Below, in pieces: positions 26,875-35,602 of a stretch of 53,277 nucleotides of DNA; within the stretch, counting starts at the first letter, position 1; each line of letters starts with the position of its first letter. Source of the stretch: Rhizobiales bacterium Ga0077525 (lineage in GTDB: Bacteria > Pseudomonadota > Alphaproteobacteria > Rhizobiales > Xanthobacteraceae); assembly GCA_001464835.1 (NCBI GenBank), contig LNDS01000001.1, forward strand, positions 1 through 53,277. The letters are read 5' to 3'. The translations under genes were made by a program, and so were the position numbers. The notes under the pieces are model-generated. The model was not told the origin of the DNA, ran no database searches, and was given only the letters and a program-made list of their open reading frames with translations.

Positions 26875-29021
26875 GAATGTTGTTCCAGCAGTTGGGCGAA
26901 GACGGCGCGGTGCCGGTCGAGCCAGTGGCTAATGTCAAAGCGTTCAACCGCACGCTGTCGTGCGGCCGAGGCATAGCCGTCCGGTGCGTGCGCGATTTTC
27001 ATCATGCCGGCGGCGATCGCCTCAACGGGCGGAACGAGCGGGCGATCCCAGTTCTCCCCGCCGCAGTCTAACCCGATCCCGGCATCGGACCCAACCAATT
27101 CGGGAACGCCGCCGCTGGCTGAATAAACAATCGGCAAACCGCAGGCTAGCGCTTCCAGCACGGTATTCGGACAAGGATCGTTGTATTTCGTCATCACATA
27201 GGCATCGGCCGCGCCGTAAATCGAGGGCGCGTCCTCCTGCCGGTAGCGGCCCGAGAAGGAGAGACAGTTGCTCACCCCTAGCCGATCCGCCAAGGCGTCG
27301 GCCGTCCGCCGCGCGCCGGCATCGACGGTCCCGGCGATCTGCAACCGGGCATCGAGACCTTGCGCGCGTGCGGCCGCGAGACCTGCGATCGTACTTTCCA
27401 GCCGGTAGGACAGATGGTCGCCGATCTTGCCGGTAATCAGAAAGGTAAATGGCCGCCGCGCGCCGTGACGCGGCGCCGGCTTGAAACGACCGGTATCGAC
27501 CGCGTTGTAAAGCACCTCGCCCGGCCCGGCCCGCACGCCGAGAAACTTCTCCGCGGCGCGGCGGCAGAATTCGCTCTGGTAGAACACCCAGTCGGCGGCG
27601 TAAAAGGCCTCGCCCATGATCCGGTTCGGCGTCTTCCAGTCGCCGGCGTACCACCCGGGATAGAACACGCCGTTCTGATTGACCACGATCGGAATGCCGC
27701 GCGCCTTCAGAAGGCGCAGCGCCGGGGCCGGCAGATAAGGCGCGTTGCTCAGGAGATAGACCAGGTTGAAGCCGAGCGGATGATCTGGGAAATGCTCGGA
27801 CAGCCGCTTGACCTTGACCAGCGGCCCGCCGACATCGCCGACACGCGCGCCGCCATAATGCACGGCGAGCCTGGCGCGCCTTGGCAGCAGACAATTGATC
27901 GCGGCCTGCGTGCCGCGCACGAAGCGGTAGGCCTTGCGGGCAATTGTCTTGATCGGTGAATCCGTATGCTGGCTATCGGTCCCGGTCGACAGCAACGAAC
28001 GAAGCCGTTGATTCACCGCTTCGGCTTTGCTGCGAGCCCGCGCCAGCGGCAGCATCGCGCGAAGCTCGAGCGCCTGAAGCATCGACAGTCGCCGCGGCGG
28101 CCGTGCTTGCGTGAGAACTTCCGCCATAAAGCGCAAATATTCATCCGCTGTCGCGGCGATGCTGCGCGACGGCAACGCCGCGCGTAGGCTGTCGATCCGC
28201 GCCGCGACCTTGTCGATGGCGCCAATCACATCGCCGACGCCCTCGAACAGCGCGCCGCCTTTGCCCAACAGTTCGGGGTGCCCGCCGCTGTTGAGCGCTA
28301 CCGCGGGCAGTCCAGACGCCATCGCCTCGATCAGTGAATTCGAGCACGGATCGTCGACGCTTGCCGTGACGTAGATATCGCCTTTACGCAACAAATCCGC
28401 CAGCCCGGCGTTATCCTGCGGCGGCACATGCTCGATATTGCGGAAACTGATTGGACTATTGCCGACGAAGGTCATTTGGTAGCGGCTGAAATCGAGATTC
28501 TCGTCCAGATGACGATATATCTCGAATCCCTTGTTCCAGTTTGCCGACCAGCTTGATGCGACAAGCCGGATCCGTCCGCCGGGTATCGCCGGCGGCGCGG
28601 ATGTCCGGAAATAAACCGCCCCCGGCGCATTGAGGATCACCACGGAGCGGCGCGGCGGCGCCATGCCGAGCGCCAGATTGGCGCGCTCGCTATAGGCGCT
28701 CTGGAACACGATGCCGTCAGCAATTGCCCTGCCCAGCGCGTGGATCAATTTATCGACGTGACGATTGGCGCCCCGGTAGCGCGAGACCGGCCCATCGATA
28801 CGCTGAATGAACGGCGTATCCGGCAGCGCCTTCTTCCACGCGATGACATCGGCCGCGCTGTTGAAGCTGTCGAACAGCACGACGTCGGCCTCGCGGGGTG
28901 ACGGCGCCCAGGCGTCGACCCGGCGCAGCTCCTGCCGCAGCGCGCTGAGAAACTGGTTGCTGCCGCCCCACGGGCCTTCGCGGAACGGAAACAGGATATG
29001 GATCTTTGCCGGCTCAGCCAC
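26871..29021 (-). CDS. Tandem (two-module) GT4 glycosyltransferase
   Basis: This 716-residue protein holds two GT-B type modules. Module 1 (about 1-310) starts IHILFPFREGPWGGSNQFL and carries DIYVTASVDDPCSNSLIEAMASGLPAVALNSGGHPELL. After a linker (about 310-380), module 2 ends with DAYVMTKYNDPCPNTVLEALACGLPIVYSASGGVPELVG. Both have the E-x7-E region of retaining GT4 enzymes. Module 2 has a shorter N-terminal half. One polypeptide could add two sugars in sequence. The GTG start at 29021 overlaps the previous gene by 8 bases. No frameshift is needed to read it. Confidence 0.85.
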   Translation of the reverse strand: MAEPAKIHILFPFREGPWGGSNQFLSALRQELRRVDAWAPSPREADVVLFDSFNSAADVIAWKKALPDTPFIQRIDGPVSRYRGANRHVDKLIHALGRAIADGIVFQSAYSERANLALGMAPPRRSVVILNAPGAVYFRTSAPPAIPGGRIRLVASSWSANWNKGFEIYRHLDENLDFSRYQMTFVGNSPISFRNIEHVPPQDNAGLADLLRKGDIYVTASVDDPCSNSLIEAMASGLPAVALNSGGHPELLGKGGALFEGVGDVIGAIDKVAARIDSLRAALPSRSIAATADEYLRFMAEVLTQARPPRRLSMLQALELRAMLPLARARSKAEAVNQRLRSLLSTGTDSQHTDSPIKTIARKAYRFVRGTQAAINCLLPRRARLAVHYGGARVGDVGGPLVKVKRLSEHFPDHPLGFNLVYLLSNAPYLPAPALRLLKARGIPIVVNQNGVFYPGWYAGDWKTPNRIMGEAFYAADWVFYQSEFCRRAAEKFLGVRAGPGEVLYNAVDTGRFKPAPRHGARRPFTFLITGKIGDHLSYRLESTIAGLAAARAQGLDARLQIAGTVDAGARRTADALADRLGVSNCLSFSGRYRQEDAPSIYGAADAYVMTKYNDPCPNTVLEALACGLPIVYSASGGVPELVGSDAGIGLDCGGENWDRPLVPPVEAIAAGMMKIAHAPDGYASAARQRAVERFDISHWLDRHRAVFAQLLEQHS

Positions 29022-29922
29022 GGCACCAATCCGTCAGCTTTTCCGCCCAGGTGTAGCGGTCATAGGCCTGGCGAACCCGCGCCGAATCGAGACTGCGCTG
29101 CCGCAGCGCGGCGAGAGCCGCGCGGGCGTCGCCGCCGAAATCGTCGAGGAAGACAATGCCGTCGTAAAACTCCGCCATCGCCTGATAGGACGGCAGGCGA
29201 TTGGCGACGATCGGGATGCCGAGTACGGCGAATACCAGCGCCTTGAAGCTGCTGTTGTTGATCGTGTAGGTCGAATCCAATGTGCGCGGCAGGAAGGCGA
29301 TGTCGCAGCGGCGTAGCGCATCGGGGAAGCCGGCGTGATGCCAGCGCTCGAATTCGTAGCGAAACGAAAGCGCCGGCGGCTTTTCGGCAATGATCCGTGT
29401 CCGCCCGTCGAGCAGATCGGCATAGGCGTCGAGCGGCGGCGCCTTCACCGCGACGCCGGACCAGCCGAACACCGGATTGTCCCAATTGATGGCCCTCTTG
29501 ACCACCGCGAAATGCTGGAGATCGACCGGATCGGTCATGATGAACACGTTGCTGTTGTAACGCCGCGCGCTCTCCGCGATACCCGCGGTCGGCACGCAGA
29601 CGCCGTCGACGATGGAGGCGATGGCGCGCGACGAGGAGACGTGTTCATCATCAGCCGCCTCGTGCCGATCGAAATAGTCGACACAGGTGTCCCAATAGAC
29701 GCGGTCGGCGATATGCCGGAGCATCCTTACGACCGTGACCGATTTGCGCAGCATGCCGCGGTGATAGATCGCGACGTCGTAACGCCGCAACGGATTGTTC
29801 ACCGAGACGTCGTGGCCGAGCGCGCGCAGCGGCTCGACCATCTGCAAGGCGCGAATCCAGATCGCCGACTGCACGCGGTCGTAGTCGCGCCGCCAGGTCG
29901 GGATGAAGAGTCCGATGCGCAT
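29014..29922 (-). CDS. Putative glycosyltransferase (GT-B-like)
   Basis: The 302-residue protein starts MRIGLFIPTWRRDYDRVQSAIW and contains YHRGMLRKSVTVVRML, VYWDTCVDYFD and a C-terminal CDIAFLPRTLDSTYTINNSSFKALVFAVLGIPIVANRLPSYQAM region that resembles the nucleotide-sugar domain of GT-B enzymes. The match is to fold-level features only, so the family is uncertain. The ATG at 29922 is chosen because the upstream extension lies inside the acyltransferase gene. Confidence 0.68.
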   Translation of the reverse strand: MRIGLFIPTWRRDYDRVQSAIWIRALQMVEPLRALGHDVSVNNPLRRYDVAIYHRGMLRKSVTVVRMLRHIADRVYWDTCVDYFDRHEAADDEHVSSSRAIASIVDGVCVPTAGIAESARRYNSNVFIMTDPVDLQHFAVVKRAINWDNPVFGWSGVAVKAPPLDAYADLLDGRTRIIAEKPPALSFRYEFERWHHAGFPDALRRCDIAFLPRTLDSTYTINNSSFKALVFAVLGIPIVANRLPSYQAMAEFYDGIVFLDDFGGDARAALAALRQRSLDSARVRQAYDRYTWAEKLTDWCRG

Positions 29923-29930
29923 GAAGACGT

Positions 29931-31047
29931 CTAAGGCCGGGCCACATCGACCCGGACGCGGCGACGCGACCAGTCGCGGGCGGGCCGCTCGACAAAGTAA
30001 TAGGTCAGGGCACTGACCAGCAGGATTGCTGCCAACAACAGAAAGCACGCCACCGCGAACTGCAATGCCGGCAACTGAACAACAGGATGCCCGTCTATAA
30101 TGGCCCTCGGCAAATTAAGGAATCGCCGCATGGCGATATGGAACGCATGAATGACGGGATAATGGGCTATATAGAGCGAATACGATATCATTCCGAGCCA
30201 GGCCAACGGCCAGCTCCGCAGTATGGCCTTGAAGCGGCTCTCGGCGCCATTTGCGACCGACAGCACAATGGCCGCCGCAAAAACAAAAATGAGCGCCAAT
30301 TCCCAAAGCGATCCGCGAAGCGGGAGCGACAAATAGATGATCAAGGCCAGAGTCGAAAGCGGCGCCAGGATGGCAGGCAACACGACAGCTTTTGTCTTCA
30401 ATGTTGCAGACACCTCGGCGACCAGACAGCCGGCGAAAAAGCCGCAAATACAGAGGACCAGGCGCGAAAACGAAAAAGCAGGGGGCCAGTCCACAATCAA
30501 GAAGATCGCCGAGGCGACCACCAGGACGACAAACGCAACATTTTTCCGCGCCGGCGCCAGCAACACGACGCCGGCAAACAACGCATAGACGTAGAATTCC
30601 GTCGATACTGTCCAACTCGGGCCGTTAAACGACGAGGGCTGGACGGAGAAGCCCAGACCCTGAACGAGAAACAGATTCTCGACAAACTCGCGCGGCCCCG
30701 AGAAACCGGGTGCGAAAGCCGGCGATACGGATCGCGCACAAACACCAGCTTGACGACTTCAAATCCCGCCATCACCAGGAGAAACAGCAAATGCACGGGG
30801 TAAAGGCGGGCGAAACGCAGAAACTGAAACCGCGCCGCGTCGGTCAACGTGGCGATCCGCTCTTTGTAAGTCAGCGCGATAACAAAGCCGGACAACACGA
30901 AAAGAACTCGACCATGCCACCGGCATTGCGGAAGAAACTGATTGCATAGAAATCGGTGTTCCACGGCGGAATGTGCGCGGCGACCACGGACAAAGCCGCC
31001 AGCCCCCTGAGGCTTTCGAGCTCGATTATCTTCTCCTTCGTCACCAT
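29931..31047 (-). pseudogene. Acyltransferase 3 (OafA/NodX-like), two frameshifts
   Basis: The intact protein would be a multi-spanning inner-membrane O-acyltransferase that acetylates sugars. Joining three frames gives a normal protein. The first holds MVTKEKIIELESLRGLAALS with AAHIPPWNTDF. The second holds VLSGFVIALTYKERIATLTDAARFQFLRFARLYPVHLLFLL (the RLYPVH family block). The third runs from PAFAPGFSGPREF and GPSWTVSTEFYVYALFAGV to the C-terminus with SYSLYIAHYPVIHAFH. Break one is in a short A/T run at 30900-30903, where one base seems lost. Break two is at about 30718-30735. The otherwise perfect family pattern suggests sequencing errors or very recent loss. Confidence 0.8.
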
Positions 31048-31066
31048 GGAAATGGACCTGCCATAC

Positions 31067-31951
31067 TTACGCTTCAGTATTCCACTTGAAGACCGGCAGC
31101 TTCTCGGTGAGAAGGGAGCGCGGATTGTAGGCGTAAAGCTTGATGCCCGCCGGCGCCAGATGGGCTTGCCAATCGCCCAGGATGTCGACGACGCCGTTTC
31201 GAACGGTGTTGTGCCGCTCGGCGGACGAACTGCCGTGAAAATTCTTGTCCGCGGGCGCCCATTTCTGCGCTTGCGCGTCCCAACCCATCGTCAGATCGGG
31301 CGGCAGCCAGAAGTACCGGTTGTCGTACAAGTCGACCCCCGTGAGAACGATCTCCTTGTAGCCCAATGAGACGGCGAGGCTGACGGCCGTGCACAACGTG
31401 CCCGCGCGATGCACGAGAAAGTTCGACGAATTCATGAACGGATAGCGCGACACCTTGTCGGAAAAGAAAAGCCGCAGCGGCCGTTCCTTTTTCCAAAACC
31501 CGAAACCGAGGACGCGGTTGCAGAAAATCGAGGTGAACCCCTTCTGAAAGTGAAACACGGTCTTGTCGAGAAACCGGTTTCCGTCGATCGACGAAACGAT
31601 CTCGTCAACATCGCCGCGCCATGCCAGATTGCCCTCGACGGACTCCATGCCGGCCCTGAGGACGAAATAGGTTATTGGCGTCTTGTGCAGGTAATAGGTG
31701 CCGTTGTCGCCGATCGCGTTGAGCGACGCCCCGCTGCCGAACACGAAAACCCGATCGGACGTCTTCCGTCTCTTGAGTTCGTCGTCGTCAAGCAGGTTGT
31801 ACTCATGCAACCGCTGTCTCGCCAACCGCCAGGCGATGAAATGCTCGCTGATCAAGCGGCGGAAAACCGACCACGACGTGTTCTGGTACATCCAGACGAC
31901 ATTCCGGATCACCGAGGCCCAGTTTCCGATATAGCCCATCAGCGTTTGCAT
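31067..31951 (-). CDS. DUF115/GT42-like Rossmann-fold protein, possible sialyltransferase-like enzyme
   Basis: I do not recognise a precise family for this 294-residue protein. It has an N-terminal VFVFGSGASLNAIGD loop and an AGTLCTAVSLAVSLGYKEIVLTGVDLYDN block. These resemble the GNGPSL and GYKEIxLxGIDFY blocks of the GT42 (Cst-type) sialyltransferases and of the DUF115/MAF motility glycosylation proteins. Because neuB and cytidylyltransferases lie a few genes upstream, transfer of a nonulosonic acid from its CMP donor is an attractive but unproven role. The N-terminal 60 residues are amphipathic. Confidence 0.55.
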   Translation of the reverse strand: MQTLMGYIGNWASVIRNVVWMYQNTSWSVFRRLISEHFIAWRLARQRLHEYNLLDDDELKRRKTSDRVFVFGSGASLNAIGDNGTYYLHKTPITYFVLRAGMESVEGNLAWRGDVDEIVSSIDGNRFLDKTVFHFQKGFTSIFCNRVLGFGFWKKERPLRLFFSDKVSRYPFMNSSNFLVHRAGTLCTAVSLAVSLGYKEIVLTGVDLYDNRYFWLPPDLTMGWDAQAQKWAPADKNFHGSSSAERHNTVRNGVVDILGDWQAHLAPAGIKLYAYNPRSLLTEKLPVFKWNTEA

Positions 31952-31994
31952 GAAATTTCCAACGACGCCCGGTTTCGATGCCGGGACCCCGGGA

Positions 31995-33047
31995 TCAGAT
32001 TTTCTCGGCGACGCAATGGATTTCCGAACAGAAGTGATTCGTGTCGAGCACGGCCTGCATCGCGTCGACCTTCGCGGCGACGCCGCGCTCGTAATATTCG
32101 ATCAGTCTTTCCGACACTTTGTTGGCTTGCAGCCGCACGCGAATGCTTCTGTGCAGATCCATCATGTCGGTCCCGAAACGCCATTCCGCGATGGGCCGCA
32201 CGCCGATCATGCCGTTCATTTTCCCGATCGAGCCTTCGGTGAACAGGTGAGTATGGCCGGCCGACAATTGCCGCGGGAATACGTCGGGGAAGATGTTTTC
32301 CAGGATCACGGAAAACGAGAACATCGGCACCGAATAGAACAGCAAGCGCGACCTGCTCTTCTGGAACGCTTCGAAGAATTTGTGCGGCTCCCTGAGATGC
32401 TCGATCACGCCGATCGCGGAGACGATATCGGCCTCCGATTTCAGAATGCTGTCGAAGAATGCGTCCTCTTCGGTATGCGCGAGCGGCGCGGCATTGGTCA
32501 GCCGCCGGATCTGGCCGTTGCCGAAATCGACCATCGTCTTGCTGACGTCGATGCCGGTCGCCGCCATGCCCCGCAAATGCAGCGCGTAAACAAGATAGCC
32601 GCTGCCGCAGCCGACATCGAGCACCGTGTACTTCCCGGCCGGAAGACTGCTTATCAGGAAATCGGCTTTGGGCGCATAGATGTCGGCGACGCGCTTCTCG
32701 TAATCCTTATCGATGTACGTCGCGGCATAGTCGCCGCCGTCTTCGGCGATGTAGAGCTTCTCGACGAAGGCCTGCGTATCGTCAAAACAGCCGTTCAAAT
32801 GCGAGCAGGACGGACAGAATTTATAGTCGACGCCGTGCGACGTGAAATCCGCTTCCTGCGGCAGCGCGCCATGGCACACCTTGCACGCCGTCCTTTGCGG
32901 CTGCGACGCATAAAAGCGATTCTGCTCTTCGGCCTTGTCGAGCAGCTTCTTGTTCTCGGCGAAGAATTCCCGCTTCGTGTTCAGATAGAATGCCGAGGAT
33001 TTCGAGTACTTCGTGACGATGGGAGCCGGCGCGGTCTTCTCGGTCAT
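31995..33047 (-). CDS. Class I SAM-dependent methyltransferase with zinc ribbon
   Basis: The 350-residue protein has CxxC pairs in ACKVCHG and KFCPSCSHLN (about residues 55-85), then VLDVGCGSGYLVYALHLRG as SAM motif I and DIVSAIGVIEHLREPHKFF. The family occurs beside N-acetyl sugar amidotransferase genes in nonulosonate and amidino-sugar loci. It lies 55 bases downstream of such a gene, so its product may methylate the acetamidino group or the same sugar, by inference. Confidence 0.8.
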   Translation of the reverse strand: MTEKTAPAPIVTKYSKSSAFYLNTKREFFAENKKLLDKAEEQNRFYASQPQRTACKVCHGALPQEADFTSHGVDYKFCPSCSHLNGCFDDTQAFVEKLYIAEDGGDYAATYIDKDYEKRVADIYAPKADFLISSLPAGKYTVLDVGCGSGYLVYALHLRGMAATGIDVSKTMVDFGNGQIRRLTNAAPLAHTEEDAFFDSILKSEADIVSAIGVIEHLREPHKFFEAFQKSRSRLLFYSVPMFSFSVILENIFPDVFPRQLSAGHTHLFTEGSIGKMNGMIGVRPIAEWRFGTDMMDLHRSIRVRLQANKVSERLIEYYERGVAAKVDAMQAVLDTNHFCSEIHCVAEKI

Positions 33048-33102
33048 CTGACTATCCTTGATTTGCCGCGGGCCGGCATCGCGCCGTCAACCGCGTGAAA
33101 GC

Positions 33103-34218
33103 CTACAGGCGCGGCGGAAACCTGAGCTTCCACTGATTGCCCTCGAACTTCCAGATTTCCGAATTGCGGTGACTGTCGACGAGATTCTGAAACTCGGTCT
33201 CGCTTAAGCCGAGATATTCTAGATTCTCGTCCATGAACGACTGCGGATACTCATCGTCGTATTTGCAGACGAGATCGTATCCTTCTTCGCGGGTGATATG
33301 CCCGTTCTGGATCAGCCGCGACGCGTCGCGCACGGTCCGGCCGAAGCCGAATTTGATGTACTGCATATAGTAGTAAAGATTGTCGATCTTGTCGTCGAGG
33401 CTGTCGAAATTTGTGAACGTTCCGTCGGTGCGGCCTTTCGGATCGAGCTTGAAGTCGATCTTGTCGCGAATGTAGTTGTAGTTCTCGTACATGCTCCATT
33501 TGAAGAAATACGAGAAGTACATCGCCTTGACCCCGGCCTGCGCGACGGCGTCGGCGTCCGGATATATATAGGTCGCCAGATCGCGCTCGGATATTTCGTC
33601 GTCGACCCAGTTCTGCGGATCGTCGCCTATCTGATTCTCCAGGATCTCGGTCAAATCCTTCACCTTGCGGTGCTCCTCGCTCAGCACGCGGCCGCCATAT
33701 TCGCTTTCGCCATGCTCGGCATAGAAAAGCAGCGGAATGCCGAACTTGACGGCGACCTGGACGGGAATCGAATTGATTCCGGCGTCCCAGGCCACTTTCG
33801 GATTGCCGCGCTCGATGAAGAACCGCCTCGAGAGCCGGCGCGCCACCTTCTGGTTCGGCCGCACCATGAAATGGTCGAAGCCGAGCTTGAGCATTTCCTC
33901 GCGATTGTGGATGCCTAATTCGTTCGGCAGCAGCGGCGAGAAGGTCACCAGCAGCGGATTGAGACCGAACTCGAATTTCAGCTTGTGGGCGATCGCCGAG
34001 CTGTCCTTGCCGCCGCTCCAGGGAACGATGCAGTCATAGGGTCCGGAGCGCGGACGATAACGCTCGACATATTCAAGAAACTCTCGGCGGCGCGCGTCCC
34101 AATCGATCTTTTTCTTCTCCTCGGCGTTCAGACAAGCATTGCACACACCATGCGCGTCGAAGACCACGCGCGGTCTGGAATTCGGCGTCAGGCATTTCTT
34201 GCAGTAAATGACGTCCAT
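33103..34218 (-). CDS. N-acetyl sugar amidotransferase (WbpG/PseA-like)
   Basis: The enzyme converts an N-acetyl group on an activated sugar to an acetamidino group with ATP and ammonia. The 371-residue protein has a four-cysteine site (Cys6, Cys9, Cys26, Cys29) and the ATP-pyrophosphatase loop PWSGGKDSS (66-74). FNDFSL-type ends are absent, but HGESEYGG and FKWSMYENYNYIRDKI fit the WbpG/PseA family. It follows hisH- and hisF-like genes in the order hisH-hisF-wbpG known from Pseudomonas aeruginosa O5, where they supply ammonia. The substrate here could be a diacetamido-uronic acid or a nonulosonic acid precursor. Confidence 0.88.
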   Translation of the reverse strand: MDVIYCKKCLTPNSRPRVVFDAHGVCNACLNAEEKKKIDWDARRREFLEYVERYRPRSGPYDCIVPWSGGKDSSAIAHKLKFEFGLNPLLVTFSPLLPNELGIHNREEMLKLGFDHFMVRPNQKVARRLSRRFFIERGNPKVAWDAGINSIPVQVAVKFGIPLLFYAEHGESEYGGRVLSEEHRKVKDLTEILENQIGDDPQNWVDDEISERDLATYIYPDADAVAQAGVKAMYFSYFFKWSMYENYNYIRDKIDFKLDPKGRTDGTFTNFDSLDDKIDNLYYYMQYIKFGFGRTVRDASRLIQNGHITREEGYDLVCKYDDEYPQSFMDENLEYLGLSETEFQNLVDSHRNSEIWKFEGNQWKLRFPPRL

Positions 34219-34245
34219 TGTTTATGGCCTCGAGCGGGGTAAGTT

Positions 34246-34989
34246 CTAGCGGACCAACAGGCCGGCGTTGCGGAGATAGGTTTTGGCACTTTTGATGCTG
34301 CTTTCCGTGAAGTGGTAAATATTGGCGGTGCAGGCCGCGTCGGCGCCGCCCTCCCGCAAACCGCCGACGAAATGGCCCCAGTTTCCCGCGCCACCGCAGA
34401 TGAGCACCGGAATTGACACCGCTTCGGTGACGCTGCGGCAAAGCTCCAGATCGTATCCGCTCAGCGATCCGTCCCGGTCTATCGAAGTCACAAGGATCTC
34501 GCCGGCGCCCAGGCGCGCACCTTCCCGCGCCCAGTCGGCCGGGCTGCGGCCCGTCGGCTCCTGGCCGAAGCTTCCGTAGACCTGGTACGCGCCGTCCGCC
34601 TCACGCTTGGCATCGATCGAGAGCACAGCGCATTGCGTGCCGTAAAGATGCGCTATTTCAGTGATCAGTTCCGGCCGCTGCAAGGCACCGGTATTGACGG
34701 TCACCTTGTCGGCGCCGGCGGCAAGATACTTGCCGACGTCTTCGGCGCTCCGGATGCCGCCGCCGGCCGTGACCGGCACGAAACACCGTCGCGCCAGGCC
34801 GCGCACGACGGAAAAGAAGGCGCTCCGATCGGAGTTCTCGCCGCGCGTGACGTCGAGCACGACAATTTCGTCGATCGACCAGGCGTCGACGAAATTCAAT
34901 GTATAGCGATAATCCGGCTGAAACAGCTTGGTGCGGAACAACACGCCATTATTGAACGTGAGGACGGTGATCAGGCGTTTACGCAGCAT
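34246..34989 (-). CDS. hisF: HisF-like cyclase subunit dedicated to sugar amidation
   Basis: The 247-residue TIM barrel resembles imidazole glycerol-phosphate synthase subunit HisF (PVTAGGGIRSAEDV, GADKVTVNT, SIDRDGSLSGYDLE, ICGGAGNWGHF). The catalytic Asp11 of true HisF is threonine here (ITVLTFNNG), although the second aspartate (Asp126, in LSIDAKR) remains. That points to a HisF2-type ammonia-channel protein without histidine-pathway chemistry, working with the adjacent glutaminase and amidotransferase. It overlaps hisH by 11 bases. Confidence 0.85.
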   Translation of the reverse strand: MLRKRLITVLTFNNGVLFRTKLFQPDYRYTLNFVDAWSIDEIVVLDVTRGENSDRSAFFSVVRGLARRCFVPVTAGGGIRSAEDVGKYLAAGADKVTVNTGALQRPELITEIAHLYGTQCAVLSIDAKREADGAYQVYGSFGQEPTGRSPADWAREGARLGAGEILVTSIDRDGSLSGYDLELCRSVTEAVSIPVLICGGAGNWGHFVGGLREGGADAACTANIYHFTESSIKSAKTYLRNAGLLVR

Positions 34990-35602
34990 CCGCGAACCTT
35001 AGATAGTTCTCCAGCACCTTGAGTCCGTAACGCTGGCTCTTTTCCGGATGCGGCTGCATGCCGAACACATTGCCGCTTTGCAACGCCGCGGCAAACGGAC
35101 CGCCGTAGTCGCAGACGCCGACGACAATATCCGGATCGTCGGCGACGATGCCGAAACTGTGCGTGTAATAGAACAGCGCGTCTTTCGGGACGTCATCCCA
35201 TAACGGCGACGGACGACACTGCTGGACATCATCCCAGCCGACATGCGGGACACGAAGCGTCGAGTCGCTCGGGTTCAACCGTCTGACCCGCGCCGGCAAC
35301 CAGCCGAGCCCGCTATGAAATCCGAACTCTTCGCTTTCAATGCACAAGAGCTGAGCGCCAAGGCAAATGCCGAGCAGCGGCTTGCCGCCCTGCACCAGCC
35401 CGGTGAGCGGCGCAACCAGGCCGCGGTCGTGCAACTTGGCGATGCCGTCGCCGAACGCGCCGACGCCCGGCAGAATCAGGCAATCGGCGGCGGCGAGATC
35501 GTCGGCCTGCGAGGTAACGACAGCGGTCGCGCCCAAAACCTCGATGGCGCCGACCACCGACGTTATGTTTCCCAGACCGTAATCGATGATAGCGACGTTC
35601 AT
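34979..35602 (-). CDS. hisH: HisH-like glutamine amidotransferase for sugar amidation
   Basis: This class I glutaminase has 207 residues. The nucleophile is Cys80 in GICLGAQ and the partners are His185 and Glu187 in PHPE, all present, so ammonia release from glutamine is expected. MNVAIIDYGLGNITSVV gives the standard N-terminus, and the ATG at 35602 overlaps the previous stop as ATGA. It pairs with the HisF-like protein and feeds the amidotransferase. A histidine-biosynthesis role is unlikely because no other his gene is nearby and HisF lacks a catalytic residue. Confidence 0.88.
   Translation of the reverse strand: MNVAIIDYGLGNITSVVGAIEVLGATAVVTSQADDLAAADCLILPGVGAFGDGIAKLHDRGLVAPLTGLVQGGKPLLGICLGAQLLCIESEEFGFHSGLGWLPARVRRLNPSDSTLRVPHVGWDDVQQCRPSPLWDDVPKDALFYYTHSFGIVADDPDIVVGVCDYGGPFAAALQSGNVFGMQPHPEKSQRYGLKVLENYLRFADAA

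Noticed and set aside
34246..35602. Histidine biosynthesis operon
   Set aside because: Only hisH- and hisF-like genes are present, HisF lacks the first catalytic aspartate, and they lie within a sugar amidotransferase module.
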